34,583 nucleotides of DNA from Candidatus Saccharimonadota bacterium (GCA_013815785.1 JACDFO010000003.1:1-34583), one strand, 5' to 3'; positions 15,972 to 24,221 are shown, counted from the first letter of the stretch. The notes: generated by a model from the sequence alone, not told the origin. Translations and numbers: made by a program.

Positions 15972-17366
15972 ATGAGTAAAAAGTTACCAATTGTTGCGAT
16001 TGTGGGACGGGCCAATGTTGGCAAGTCAAGTTTGTTCAATGCGATCTTGGATAGGCGCGAAGCTATTGTAGCCAAAGAAGCAGGGACCACCCGGGACAGC
16101 ATCTGGGCAAAAGCTTGGCATATCGACCAACAGTTTTGGCTAATCGATACAGCCGGCATGAAGCAAGCTGAGGATGATTTTGAATTTACGATTCAGGAAC
16201 AGATTGCCCAAGCAGCAGATAGCGCAGACGTAATTTGGGTTTTAATCGAGGCGGACGCAATTATTAGCGACGAAGACCGTAAAGTGGCTAAGATGGCCCT
16301 CAAAACCAAGAAACCAGTGTTTTTGGTAGTCAACAAGCTCGATAAAAAGCCCAAAGCCGTGCCGGAAGATTATCAACGCCTTGGCATTAAAACGATTATT
16401 TTAACTAGCACAACTCAATTTAAAGGTATCGAATTATTACTCGATACACTTGTTGAGATTATTCCTAAGGCCATCGAGCGCGACGCGGACGATCGTGTCC
16501 GTCTGGCAATCTTGGGACGACCAAATGTCGGAAAGTCAGCCTTGTTTAACACCTTATCCAAGAAACAACAGGCAGTGGTGTCGGACCGTGCTGGTACTAC
16601 CCGTGACGTAAACCGTAACGTTGTGAAATACCAAGGCAAAGAAATTGAATTATTAGACACGGCCGGTATTAGACGATCTGGCAAAATAGGCAAGGGCATC
16701 GAACATTTTAGTGTTATTCGTACAGTAGCGGCGATTGAACAAGCAGATGTCTGTCTGTTACTCATGGATGCTACTGAACTGAATGTTGCGTTGGACCAAA
16801 AAATTGCCGGGATGGTCAAAGAAGCGGGCAAGGGACTTATTTTAGTCGTTAGCAAATGGGACAGTTTAGAAGAAAAGGATGCATTTACACGCGATGCGCT
16901 AGCACCGCAAATTATACGAAATTACGATTTTGTGCCATGGGCACCACTGATATTTACTAGCTCTGTTACGGGCCAGAACGTCACAAAATTATTTGACCTT
17001 ACGCTAGATATTGTCGGTAAACGCCAAACTTTGGTAAAAACCCGCGAGTTAAACCAGTGGCTCCGTCAGGTGACCGACAAGCATCCGCCAGCCGGGCTCA
17101 AAAACCGCGCCCCTAAACTCAACTATATGGTCCAGGAAGCCGAAAACCCAACCAACTTTAAGATTTATGGTGCGCACACCAAGTTTTTGCATTGGAGTTA
17201 TAAGCGCTACATGGATAAAGAACTCCGTTATAAATTTGGCTTTGAAGGTACACCAGTACATTTTTGGTTCTTCGAGAAACACGAAACCCACAAACACGGT
17301 GTAAGCCCAACCAAAGAAAAGAACAAAGCAATCCGCCGCCGCGAAGCCGCCGACAACCCCTACTAG
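15972..17366 (+). CDS. der: Ribosome-assembly GTPase Der (EngA)
   Basis: An essential GTPase for assembly of the large ribosomal subunit, recognised by its two tandem G domains. The first has GRANVGKSSLFN, DTAGM and NKLD. The second has GRPNVGKSALFN, DTAGIRR and SKWD. The C-terminal KH-like domain spans about residues 355-440 and contains the usual KHPPAGLKNRAPKLNYMVQ and VHFWFFE. At 464 aa the length is normal. The short basic end (KEKNKAIRRREA) is typical. ATG 15972 follows a TATAAT box by 7 bases. The pth gene starts 33 bases downstream. Confidence 0.98.
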   Translation: MSKKLPIVAIVGRANVGKSSLFNAILDRREAIVAKEAGTTRDSIWAKAWHIDQQFWLIDTAGMKQAEDDFEFTIQEQIAQAADSADVIWVLIEADAIISDEDRKVAKMALKTKKPVFLVVNKLDKKPKAVPEDYQRLGIKTIILTSTTQFKGIELLLDTLVEIIPKAIERDADDRVRLAILGRPNVGKSALFNTLSKKQQAVVSDRAGTTRDVNRNVVKYQGKEIELLDTAGIRRSGKIGKGIEHFSVIRTVAAIEQADVCLLLMDATELNVALDQKIAGMVKEAGKGLILVVSKWDSLEEKDAFTRDALAPQIIRNYDFVPWAPLIFTSSVTGQNVTKLFDLTLDIVGKRQTLVKTRELNQWLRQVTDKHPPAGLKNRAPKLNYMVQEAENPTNFKIYGAHTKFLHWSYKRYMDKELRYKFGFEGTPVHFWFFEKHETHKHGVSPTKEKNKAIRRREAADNPY

Positions 17367-17398
17367 CTTCAAATCTTTAAATTCTATATCCTAATTAC

Positions 17399-18046
17399 AT
17401 GGCACTATTTCAGAAGAATCCTTATGACTCAACAGAAAAACTACCTCTATACACTCTTGGACTTACTAAAAGCGTTTTAGTAGTGGGTCTTGGCAATAAA
17501 GGTAAGAACTACGAGGGAACACGTCATAATATCGGCTTTGAGTGTATCGACGCTTTTGCAAAAGCCACGGAATTACCCGAATGGATAGAGAAGAAATACC
17601 TTAAATGCCTCCATACAAGCGGCACAGTGGGCAATACACGCGTCATTGCCATTAAGCCTTCTACTTTTATGAATCTAAGCGGCGAGGCGGTACAGGCTGT
17701 TGCAAACTTTTATAAAATACCTCCGAGTCAAATTATAGTTGTACATGATGAGTTGGATATACCTTTTGGACAGATTCGCACCCGGGTTGGCGGAAGCGAT
17801 GCTGGCAATAACGGCATTAAGTCTATTATCCAGCATATGGGCGAGTCTGCTGGCCAGCAGATTGGCAGGGTCCGTATCGGCATTAAAGCCGCAACTCCAA
17901 TGGAAAGCTCGGATTTCGTACTAGGCAAGTTTGCTGCTAAGGAACAAAAGCAGCTGCCGCACCTCATCAAAGAGGCAACTGCTATCTTGACCGAATACGT
18001 CTATAGCGCCCAACTACCTCACGAAACCCGCAAATTTATCGTCTAA
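17399..18046 (+). CDS. pth: Peptidyl-tRNA hydrolase with N-terminal extension
   Basis: Releases tRNA from prematurely dropped peptidyl-tRNA. Key residues are visible: Asn in VVGLGNKGKNYEGTRHN, catalytic His in RHNIGF, Asp in VHDELDIPFG and Asn in AGNNGIKSI. The IRTRVGGSDAGNNG loop keeps the family pattern. Bacterial Pth normally begins at the first strand (here SVLVVGLGN). This protein has about 25 extra residues before it, making 215 aa. TATATC ends 8 bases before ATG 17399, which supports the long start with leaderless expression. No internal ATG lies near the usual start. The end overlaps the convergent 18043 gene by 4 bases. Confidence 0.95.
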   Translation: MALFQKNPYDSTEKLPLYTLGLTKSVLVVGLGNKGKNYEGTRHNIGFECIDAFAKATELPEWIEKKYLKCLHTSGTVGNTRVIAIKPSTFMNLSGEAVQAVANFYKIPPSQIIVVHDELDIPFGQIRTRVGGSDAGNNGIKSIIQHMGESAGQQIGRVRIGIKAATPMESSDFVLGKFAAKEQKQLPHLIKEATAILTEYVYSAQLPHETRKFIV

Positions 18047-18351
18047 CTATCACGCTCGCCGAGCTCTTGGACTACTTCATCGAACATGGTCACAATAGCT
18101 GTGCGGGTTGCTAATTCACGGCCGATTGCTCTGGCAATATTGCTTCGAATTTGAGCACCCGCTAGATCAGTAATTATCCGGCCGGCAGTTATGTTGTCCT
18201 CGGTCTGTATGCTCGCCAGCCGATCAAGCTCTGTATCTGCCGCCAAACGTTCTTGGTGCAAATCGAACTCATTCATGTCGATTGGGCTGTCGTAACCACT
18301 CCGTCGCTGCTCATGAACAGTTAGGTAGGCTTTGTCTCCGAATATTTCCAT
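18043..18351 (-). CDS. Hypothetical protein, 102 aa
   Basis: Not recognised. A charged, helical protein (FDLHQERLAADTELDRLASI, ARAIGRELATRTAIVTMFDEVVQELGERDS) without cysteines or membrane segments. The promoter box TATAAT lies 7 bases before ATG 18351, which supports real expression and fixes the start. The gene ends within the last codons of the convergent pth gene. A heptad-like spacing in the second half could allow dimerisation, but no function can be assigned. Confidence 0.72.
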   Translation of the reverse strand: MEIFGDKAYLTVHEQRRSGYDSPIDMNEFDLHQERLAADTELDRLASIQTEDNITAGRIITDLAGAQIRSNIARAIGRELATRTAIVTMFDEVVQELGERDS

Positions 18352-18358
18352 TAACTAT

Positions 18359-18364
18359 ATTATA
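18359..18364 (-). promoter_or_regulatory. -10 box of the 18043-18351 gene, leaderless spacing
   Basis: On the minus strand TATAAT is followed by 7 bases and ATG 18351. No Shine-Dalgarno sequence and no clear -35 box are present. Confidence 0.55.
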
Positions 18365-18418
18365 TCATATTTTTTTGCAAAAAAATACCGATGGCCGGGA
18401 ACCGCTTCACCAATAAAC

Positions 18419-18463
18419 AAAAAGGACCTCTGGAGGGGGTGGGCACCGCCAGAGATCCTTTTT
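18419..18463 (-). terminator. Strong intrinsic terminator of the minus-strand ncRNA
   Basis: Fifteen positions pair between 18419-18433 and 18449-18463. The only non-Watson-Crick position is G-U on the minus strand but C-A on the plus strand, so the minus strand is the functional one. Five Ts end the stem and a further T-rich run follows. Confidence 0.8.
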
Positions 18464-18590
18464 GGGCTCGAACGAATCAAGCCCGAATTACACCCTTCAA
18501 CCCACCCAGCGAAACATCGGACATCAAAATCAATCAAATGCCGTGTCAGCCATAAAGACTATCTTTGGGACTCGCTTTGAAATTACCAGA

Positions 18591-18596
18591 TATAAT
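18591..18596 (+). promoter_or_regulatory. Possible plus-strand -10 box inside the ncRNA region
   Basis: A perfect TATAAT on the plus strand could start an antisense transcript running towards dprA. No good -35 box lies at the usual distance. It may also be chance in an AT-rich patch. Confidence 0.25.
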
Positions 18597-18803
18597 CATA
18601 AAGATCATAGCGGGGGCAGTGGTTAAAGGGGTTAGTTTGTTTTAGAACGATGTAATCTCAAGGATTACTACAGCTAAACTAAGTGGAGGGTAACGACTTG
18701 GTTGCAGCACGCTCTAAAACAATCTAACAGTGTTCCCGTTAAAACGGGTGTTAGAATAGGGGTATAAGGTACAGTAAGGCGCTTGCGCGCATTACGAATT
18801 GCT

Positions 18804-18832
18804 ATTTTAGCAAATTAATGTCCTTATGTCAA
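18804..18832 (-). promoter_or_regulatory. Consensus promoter of the 380-nt ncRNA
   Basis: Read on the minus strand, TTGACA (18832-18827) is followed after exactly 17 bases by TAAAAT (18809-18804). It is one of the few complete -35/-10 pairs in the window and points away from dprA. Confidence 0.7.
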
Positions 18833-18851
18833 TACTTAAATACATTTATAT

Positions 18852-19712
18852 ATGACTGTCAAGAAACTTACGCTTAAAAATACTGCCATTCCTGAAACTC
18901 TTAGAAACATTCCTAATCCCCCCAAGGAACTATATATCTTGGGCGATTTAACACCTTTGCTCGACCGTCCCAGGGTAGCGATAGTGGGAAGCCGGAAGGT
19001 TACGCCCTACGGCCGTCAAGTTACCCAGCAGTTGGCTAGAGAGCTCGCTCTAGCGGGTGTAGTAATTATTAGCGGCTTGGCGTTAGGAATAGATGCGATA
19101 GCTCATCAGGCAGCCCTGGAAGTTGGAGGGAAATGCATAGCGATATTACCTACGAGCTTAGAAGAAATATATCCGTCTAGCCATCGACAGTTAGCAGAGC
19201 AAATTCTTCGAACAGGCGGGGCACTAATCAGCGAATATCCAGAGGGAATGCCAAGTCTAAAAAAGAACTTTATCGAACGTAATCGCTTAGTTTCCGGACT
19301 TTCTGACGGCGTACTCATACCCGAAGCTGCCATCAAAAGCGGTACATTACACACCGCAAACTTTGCTTTGGACCAAGGAAGAACTGTGATGGCGGTCCCC
19401 GGGAACATCACATCACCCACCAGCCAAGGCACGAACAGCTTACTTAAGACTGGTGCCATATTGGTTACGGAAACCACCGATATCCTAACCGCACTGCACT
19501 TAACACCAAAAGATATGCAGCGGCAGCTACCACTAGCCGCTAATAAGGCAGAGCAGGCCATTTTAGATCTGCTTGCATCGGGAGTCAGTGACGGATCCGT
19601 TTTACTAGCAGACAGTGGTCTAGGTCCTAGCGAATTCAATCAAACGCTAACTATGTTAGAAATAACTGGGAAAATTAAACCACTCGGTATGGGTCATTGG
19701 TCTTTGATGTAA
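18852..19712 (+). CDS. dprA: DNA processing protein DprA (Smf)
   Basis: Protects incoming single-stranded DNA and loads RecA during natural transformation. The Rossmann-like core has the family signatures VAIVGSRKVTPYGRQVTQQLA, ISGLALGIDAIAH, LISEYPEG and FIERNRLVSGLSDGVLIPEA. The C-terminal winged-helix part is AEQAILDLLASGVSDGSVL...FNQTLTMLEITGKI. At 286 aa it matches the short Gram-positive form without an N-terminal SAM domain. ATG 18852 has no Shine-Dalgarno sequence. A start box may be TACATT 5 bases upstream, but this is weak. Order dprA then topA is conserved in many bacteria. It fits a transformable CPR lifestyle. Confidence 0.96.
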   Translation: MTVKKLTLKNTAIPETLRNIPNPPKELYILGDLTPLLDRPRVAIVGSRKVTPYGRQVTQQLARELALAGVVIISGLALGIDAIAHQAALEVGGKCIAILPTSLEEIYPSSHRQLAEQILRTGGALISEYPEGMPSLKKNFIERNRLVSGLSDGVLIPEAAIKSGTLHTANFALDQGRTVMAVPGNITSPTSQGTNSLLKTGAILVTETTDILTALHLTPKDMQRQLPLAANKAEQAILDLLASGVSDGSVLLADSGLGPSEFNQTLTMLEITGKIKPLGMGHWSLM

Positions 19713-19721
19713 ACTGACTTT

Positions 19722-19916
19722 ATGGGATTATTTTCATTTTTATTTGGACCAAAAAAACATACCTGCAAGACTAAACGAAGGTTTGCAAACGAACAGGCCG
19801 CTAAAGCTGCCCTAAAACTTATAAATCCTTCTAGGAAACAGGGTAAACCTTTCCGCTGCTACAAATGCCCAGAATGCGCGGGCTATCATCTTTCTTCCAA
19901 GCCAGCCCGCAAATAA
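19722..19916 (+). CDS. Small Cys-rich basic protein, 64 aa
   Basis: A short basic protein starting 9 bases after dprA, so probably in the same mRNA. The C-terminal half has four cysteine/histidine ligand candidates in FRCYKCPECAGYHL, a CxxC-x2-C...H pattern like a minimal zinc-binding knuckle. A further Cys lies near residue 15 (HTCKTKRRF). The N-terminus is hydrophobic (MGLFSFLFG). An RNA- or DNA-contacting role would suit its charge, but nothing proves it. I cannot name a family with certainty. Confidence 0.72.
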   Translation: MGLFSFLFGPKKHTCKTKRRFANEQAAKAALKLINPSRKQGKPFRCYKCPECAGYHLSSKPARK

Positions 19917-19985
19917 AGTTTGCTTTTATAAATAATTCCGCGTAGTCTAGGCCTTTGCATATATAAGAATGAAAGAGCAGTAAGG

Positions 19986-19991
19986 TATACT
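19986..19991 (+). promoter_or_regulatory. -10 box of topA, near-leaderless spacing
   Basis: GGTATACT ends 8 bases before ATG 20000. No Shine-Dalgarno sequence and no clear -35 box are present. Confidence 0.5.
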
Positions 19992-19999
19992 TAAGCGCA

Positions 20000-22294
20000 A
20001 TGGCAAAGAATCTGGTGATAGTTGAGAGTCCGGCAAAAGCCAAGACCATAGAAAAATATCTAGGGTCAGATTTTTCTGTGAAAAGTAGTTTTGGACATAT
20101 ACGTGATCTTCCTAAGAAGGGCTTGAACATTGATGTTGCAGATAATTTTGAACCTACCTATGCCGTCAGTGCCGATAAGACCAAGATTGTCGCCGAGCTA
20201 AAAAAAGCTGCCAAAGGCGCTGAAGTATGGCTAGCGAGTGATGAAGACCGCGAAGGGGAGGCAATCGCCTGGCACTTGTGCAAGGCATTAGACCTCAAAC
20301 CAGAAAACACCAAACGAATCGTGTTTCATGAGATTACCAAGCCGGCTATAGAGCATGCCGTTAAAAATCCTCGCACTGTAGATATTAAATTAGTGGACGC
20401 ACAGCAAGCCAGGCGAGTCCTGGACCGTTTGGTTGGTTATGAACTTAGCCCGGTATTATGGAAGAAAGTTCGCCCAGGCTTAAGTGCTGGACGCGTACAA
20501 TCTGTTGCTGTTCGCATTATCGTAGAACGTGAACGAGAAATCAAAGAATTTGCCAGCGCCGGAACTTATAAAGTAACTGCCCAGTTTCAGACAAGCAAAA
20601 CCGAACTACCGGCCGAACTTTCGGTACGCATGGACTCGCTAGAGCTGGCTGAAGGCTTATTAAATGACTGTTTAGCAGCCGATTATAAAGTTACAAGTGT
20701 CGAGCAAAAGCCAGGCACCCGCAATCCCTCAGCGCCATTCACGACCAGCACCTTACAGCAGGAAGCTTCTCGCAAGCTTGGCTTTAGTGTCAAGCAGACT
20801 ATGACGGTCGCTCAGCGTTTATACGAAAGTGGACACATCACCTATATGCGTACGGACAGTACGATTCTCTCGGGTCAAGCCATCAAAGCGGCCGAGCAGT
20901 ACATAAAAAAGGAATTCGGCGCCAAATACCACCAGGTACGTCAGTATAAAACCAAAGATAAGGGTGCCCAAGAGGCTCACGAAGCCATCCGACCGACCAG
21001 CTTTACAAAGAAGGGTGCTGGCGAAGATGCCACCCAGATGAAACTGTACGAGCTAATATGGCGCCGGGCACTCGCTAGCCAGATGACGGCTGCTGAAGTT
21101 GATCGTACTGATGTAAGCATCAGTATCAGTAACCGTAAGGAAACATTCGGTGCTAAAGGCGAAGTACTGCGTTTTGACGGTTTTTTCAAAGTCTATGGTG
21201 GCGGCAAAGACGACGTTATTTTGCCAGATTTAGAGATTGGACAGCCACTGAATCTTAATTTGATGCAAGCAACCGAAACATTCAGCAAGCCACCAGCCCG
21301 CTACTCCGAAGCTGCTTTGGTCCGCAAGCTTGAAGAACTTGGTATTGGACGGCCAAGCACGTACGCACCGACTATTTCCACGGTTCAGGCCAGAGGTTAT
21401 GTCGAGCGAGTAGACTTAGAAGGCGAACAGCGTGAGATAACCATCCTGGAACTCAGTAAAGGCAAGATTGAAACCAAAAAAGAGCAACAAAATTTTGGTG
21501 CCGACAGAGGCAAGCTAATTCCAACCCCGCTAGCTGATGTAACCACTGATTTTTTGGTAAAGAATTTTGCCAGCATCGTAGATTATGACTTTACGGCTAA
21601 AGTCGAAGCAGATTTTGATGGCATAGCCGAGGGTAAAGAGCAGTGGCAGGCCATGATAAAAGGTTTTTATAACAAGTTTCATCCGTTGGTTGAAAAATCC
21701 GAAAACGTTTCGCGCGAAGAAAGTACTCAGACCAGAGTGCTCGGTCAAGATCCGAAGAGCGGCAAACCCGTCATGGCCCGCTATGGCCGCTATGGCCCAA
21801 TGCTTCAACGCGGTGAAACTGAAAGTGAAGAGAAGCCCGACTTTGCCCCGATGGCAGCTGGCGCAACCATCGAAGACATAACATTCGAGCAAGCTATGGA
21901 AATGTTCAAATTACCTCGCCTGGTCGGCACCACCGATGATGGCCAAGAGATAAAAGCTAATATCGGTCGTTTTGGTCCATATATCGTCGTCGGCAAGCTG
22001 TTCGTATCTATCAAGCCGCATGATCCTATGAAAATATCCGAAGAAGAAGCTCGCGAATTTTATGATAAGAAACTAGAACAAGAAGCGAATAAATATATTC
22101 AGAAGTTCCCTAGTGGTATCAACGTCGTAAATGGTCCGTATGGTCCTTATGTAACAGATGGCAAAAAAAACGCTCGCTTAGCCAAAACCGTCGATCCAGC
22201 CAAGCTAACTGAAGCTGAAGCCAAAGAGCTCATTGAAAAAGCACCTGCTAAAGGCAAAAAACGTTTTGTCCGCCGCAAAACCAACAAAAAATAA
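20000..22294 (+). CDS. topA: DNA topoisomerase I
   Basis: Type IA topoisomerase that relaxes negative supercoils. The TOPRIM domain opens the protein (LVIVESPAKAKTIEKYLG; SDEDREGEAIAWHL). The active-site tyrosine is in ITYMRTDSTILS (about residue 284). The gate and hinge segment ELGIGRPSTYAPTISTVQARGY is intact. The C-terminus lacks the four-cysteine zinc fingers of E. coli TopA. Instead it has three glycine-rich C-repeat motifs (ARYGRYGPML, NIGRFGPYIVVG, NGPYGPYVTDG) as in mycobacterial and other zinc-less forms. A basic tail (KKRFVRRKTNKK) ends it. At 764 aa it is full length. It follows dprA and the small Cys-rich gene, with its own promoter box. Confidence 0.97.
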   Translation: MAKNLVIVESPAKAKTIEKYLGSDFSVKSSFGHIRDLPKKGLNIDVADNFEPTYAVSADKTKIVAELKKAAKGAEVWLASDEDREGEAIAWHLCKALDLKPENTKRIVFHEITKPAIEHAVKNPRTVDIKLVDAQQARRVLDRLVGYELSPVLWKKVRPGLSAGRVQSVAVRIIVEREREIKEFASAGTYKVTAQFQTSKTELPAELSVRMDSLELAEGLLNDCLAADYKVTSVEQKPGTRNPSAPFTTSTLQQEASRKLGFSVKQTMTVAQRLYESGHITYMRTDSTILSGQAIKAAEQYIKKEFGAKYHQVRQYKTKDKGAQEAHEAIRPTSFTKKGAGEDATQMKLYELIWRRALASQMTAAEVDRTDVSISISNRKETFGAKGEVLRFDGFFKVYGGGKDDVILPDLEIGQPLNLNLMQATETFSKPPARYSEAALVRKLEELGIGRPSTYAPTISTVQARGYVERVDLEGEQREITILELSKGKIETKKEQQNFGADRGKLIPTPLADVTTDFLVKNFASIVDYDFTAKVEADFDGIAEGKEQWQAMIKGFYNKFHPLVEKSENVSREESTQTRVLGQDPKSGKPVMARYGRYGPMLQRGETESEEKPDFAPMAAGATIEDITFEQAMEMFKLPRLVGTTDDGQEIKANIGRFGPYIVVGKLFVSIKPHDPMKISEEEAREFYDKKLEQEANKYIQKFPSGINVVNGPYGPYVTDGKKNARLAKTVDPAKLTEAEAKELIEKAPAKGKKRFVRRKTNKK

Positions 22295-22472
22295 TCATTT
22301 TTCCACAATTTGTAGTCTGTGCAAGGGTATTTCGTAGTAATATTGCCTGCACACGTAACGGAATATATGTCCATTTCATGCTAAAATAGTAAATAAGTCC
22401 TTATACCATTGACTTTGTACATGATATGTTTTACAATTATATTAAATTAGTAAGTAAGGACAGATTACAGCA

Positions 22473-23513
22473 ATGGCTGACACTACCACTACCAAGAAGC
22501 TCAACATTGAGAAAATCGTCAACGATATCCTTGGCACTATAGACCGCGAGCGTGAACGCGAGATTGTTGCACGCCGTTATGGTCTATTTGATCGCAAGGA
22601 AACACTTGAGCAAATCGGTGAACTGTTGGGTATTACTCGCGAGCGTGTTCGTCAGCTCGAAAAGGCCGTTGTTGCCCGTCTAAAGGCAACTGCAGACGCG
22701 AAGCAGCTACCTCATATGTATGAAGTACAGGAAGCGTTTAAGCGCGAAGTTGAAGCAATGGGTAAGGTGTCCCGTATATCTGAACTTTCTAAGAAGTTAA
22801 CAAAGGACAATACCCGTATTGACCAGGCTAGAATCTCATTTTTAGCCCGTTTGTGCCCAGAACTAGTCGTTATTGACGATAATGATCACTATTATCATGC
22901 AGTAGGCATCAAGCAGGTCCATGACGAAAAGAAAATCAAAGACCACGTAACTAAAATTACAGAGGCCATCAAGGGCTTGGGAGCACCAGTAGAAATTGCT
23001 AAAATAGCCGATGCAGCAGGGCAGAGCGACCACAAACACGCCGAAGCACTTGCCAGCACATCTAAAGCTCTTGCGACCCTCAACGGCCGTTGGGGACTTA
23101 TCAAATGGCCGATGGTCAATCCAAAAAACATTCGTGATAAAATTTACGTTATTTTGCACGAAGCAGGGAAGCACATGCACTTTAACGAAATCGCAGACTC
23201 TATAAAGCGAAGCGAGTTCAAACGCAAAGATGTAACTACTCAGGCAATTCATAACGAACTAATCAAAGACAAGCGCTTCGTACTGATCGGACGCGGAATC
23301 TACGCTCTAAAAGAATGGGGTTACGAAAAGGGTACTGTTGCAGATATTATTACTGAGGTACTTACAAAAGCTGCAGAGCCTATGCACCGCGACGATATCG
23401 TCCGTGAGGTCCTGAAAAGCCGCCACGTGAAGGAAACGACCATTCTCTTGAACCTACAAGGCAAACAGCAGTTCAAGCGAGTAGCCAAAGCCACCTACGC
23501 CCTCGCGGAATAA
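22473..23513 (+). CDS. Sigma region 4 fused to HARE-HTH-like modules
   Basis: A 346-aa putative transcription factor. Residues about 20-75 form a complete sigma-70 region 4: DREREREIVARRYGL, then the helix-turn-helix TLEQIGELLGITRERVRQLE. Regions 1-3, needed for promoter melting and core binding, are absent. Residues about 215-345 hold two winged-helix-like units resembling HARE-HTH, the fold of RNA polymerase delta (MHFNEIADSIKRSEF...GRGIYALKEWGY and MHRDDIVREVLKSRHV...ATYALAE). The middle part is unassigned. It may bind -35 regions or the polymerase flap as an auxiliary factor. AAGGAC before ATG 22473 is a possible ribosome-binding site, unlike the leaderless genes nearby. The HARE assignment is by eye. 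Confidence 0.82.
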   Translation: MADTTTTKKLNIEKIVNDILGTIDREREREIVARRYGLFDRKETLEQIGELLGITRERVRQLEKAVVARLKATADAKQLPHMYEVQEAFKREVEAMGKVSRISELSKKLTKDNTRIDQARISFLARLCPELVVIDDNDHYYHAVGIKQVHDEKKIKDHVTKITEAIKGLGAPVEIAKIADAAGQSDHKHAEALASTSKALATLNGRWGLIKWPMVNPKNIRDKIYVILHEAGKHMHFNEIADSIKRSEFKRKDVTTQAIHNELIKDKRFVLIGRGIYALKEWGYEKGTVADIITEVLTKAAEPMHRDDIVREVLKSRHVKETTILLNLQGKQQFKRVAKATYALAE

Positions 23514-23522
23514 CCATAATTC

Positions 23523-23963
23523 ATGAGTAATCGTGAAGCAATGGACTGCCAAACTCAGAGTGATGCCATGCCATTTCCCCCATTTTCGTTACTTACTCGT
23601 GGCGCGCGCTTAGATATCAATCACCATTTTTCTGAACTTTCACCAGAAGTCGAATTTTTTCGTGATTATATCGCGTCAGTTATAAATCCTGAAATTAACG
23701 ACGATAAGTTGAAGCCCGTCGAATCAATATATAGGATCGCTGGCTTCTTTATACATCTAGCAAACGGGTCTGGCGGAGTCTTAAGTAGGCGTGACGCTAT
23801 TGAATGCGAAGGCATCTTCAAGGGTTATCAAGACAAAGGCGTAACATTTCAAAATCCTAATCTTATAAATGCAGACTTCCTTTCTACCAAAATTACATCG
23901 TTAGGCCCACATACAGCCAAACAGATTGAAACGCTCGCACAAGAGATTACACAATCCAAATAA
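23523..23963 (+). CDS. Hypothetical protein, 146 aa
   Basis: Not recognised. It starts 9 bases after the sigma4-HARE gene, so the two are probably cotranscribed. The product is acidic and soluble with a helical C-terminus (LGPHTAKQIETLAQEITQ). The middle contains IYRIAGFFIHLANGSGGVLSRRDAIECEGIFKGYQ, which resembles helical bundle segments but fits no family I can name. No membrane segment is visible. Confidence 0.7.
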   Translation: MSNREAMDCQTQSDAMPFPPFSLLTRGARLDINHHFSELSPEVEFFRDYIASVINPEINDDKLKPVESIYRIAGFFIHLANGSGGVLSRRDAIECEGIFKGYQDKGVTFQNPNLINADFLSTKITSLGPHTAKQIETLAQEITQSK

Positions 23964-24012
23964 CAAACGTACATTTTACGAACAAACGAAAATCTACAAA
24001 AAGCAGTAATAA

Positions 24013-24198
24013 TCACACGGCGGCACTAAACCGGTTTTTGTAAGGCAACACAAAGGAGGGGATTTACAAACCAAATACCAAGCTCACAAGCAGAATGGTG
24101 AAAAACTCTATGTGAAACTAATGGGCAGTGAACCAATTCCAATCATACAAATGATGTCGCACAATGTATATTTTGCGACTCTATTATTGAATGTATAG
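24013..24198 (+). pseudogene. Possible gene remnant without a start codon
   Basis: A frame of 61 sense codons (GGTKPVFVRQHKGGDLQTKY and onward) runs from one stop to another without ATG, GTG or TTG until late. A strong AAGGAGGGG motif lies inside it with no start codon at the right distance. The composition looks protein-like. It may be a decayed gene or simply chance. Confidence 0.2.
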
Positions 24199-24221
24199 AT
24201 GATTACATATACCTTGTTTGC

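Larger units (their letters stand above)
18418..18797 (-). ncRNA. Probable structured ncRNA gene, about 380 nt
   Basis: A minus-strand transcription unit without a credible gene. A consensus promoter at 18804-18832 would start RNA near 18797. The first hairpin, TAATGCGC-GCAA-GCGCCTTA, carries a GNRA tetraloop. Next comes CTAACA/TGTTAG with CCCGTT/AACGGG (about 18723-18755). A 19-position stem (18631-18649 with 18710-18728, one mismatch and one G-U on this strand) closes two hairpins, giving a three-way junction. A hairpin with one G-U pair (18464-18484) and a strong terminator end the unit. Length suggests RNase P RNA or tmRNA, but I see neither the RNase P core nor a tRNA-like end, so the family is unknown. 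Confidence 0.55.

Noticed and set aside
18355-18537. 60-aa minus-strand ORF over the terminator
   Set aside because: It runs through the 15-position terminator stem and lacks a ribosome-binding site.
18677-18703. T-box-like GGAGGGTAACGAC motif
   Set aside because: It does not match the AGGGTGGNACCGCG consensus and no aminoacyl-tRNA-related gene follows.
18631-18728. GTTTTAGAACG...CTAAAAC resembles a type II CRISPR repeat or tracr anti-repeat
   Set aside because: There is a single inverted pair only, no spacer array and no cas gene in the window; it fits a stem of the ncRNA.
18418-18797. RNase P RNA or tmRNA
   Set aside because: The length fits, but the GAGGAAAGTCC-type core, a tRNA-like 3' end and a tag frame were not found by eye. 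A covariance search would decide.
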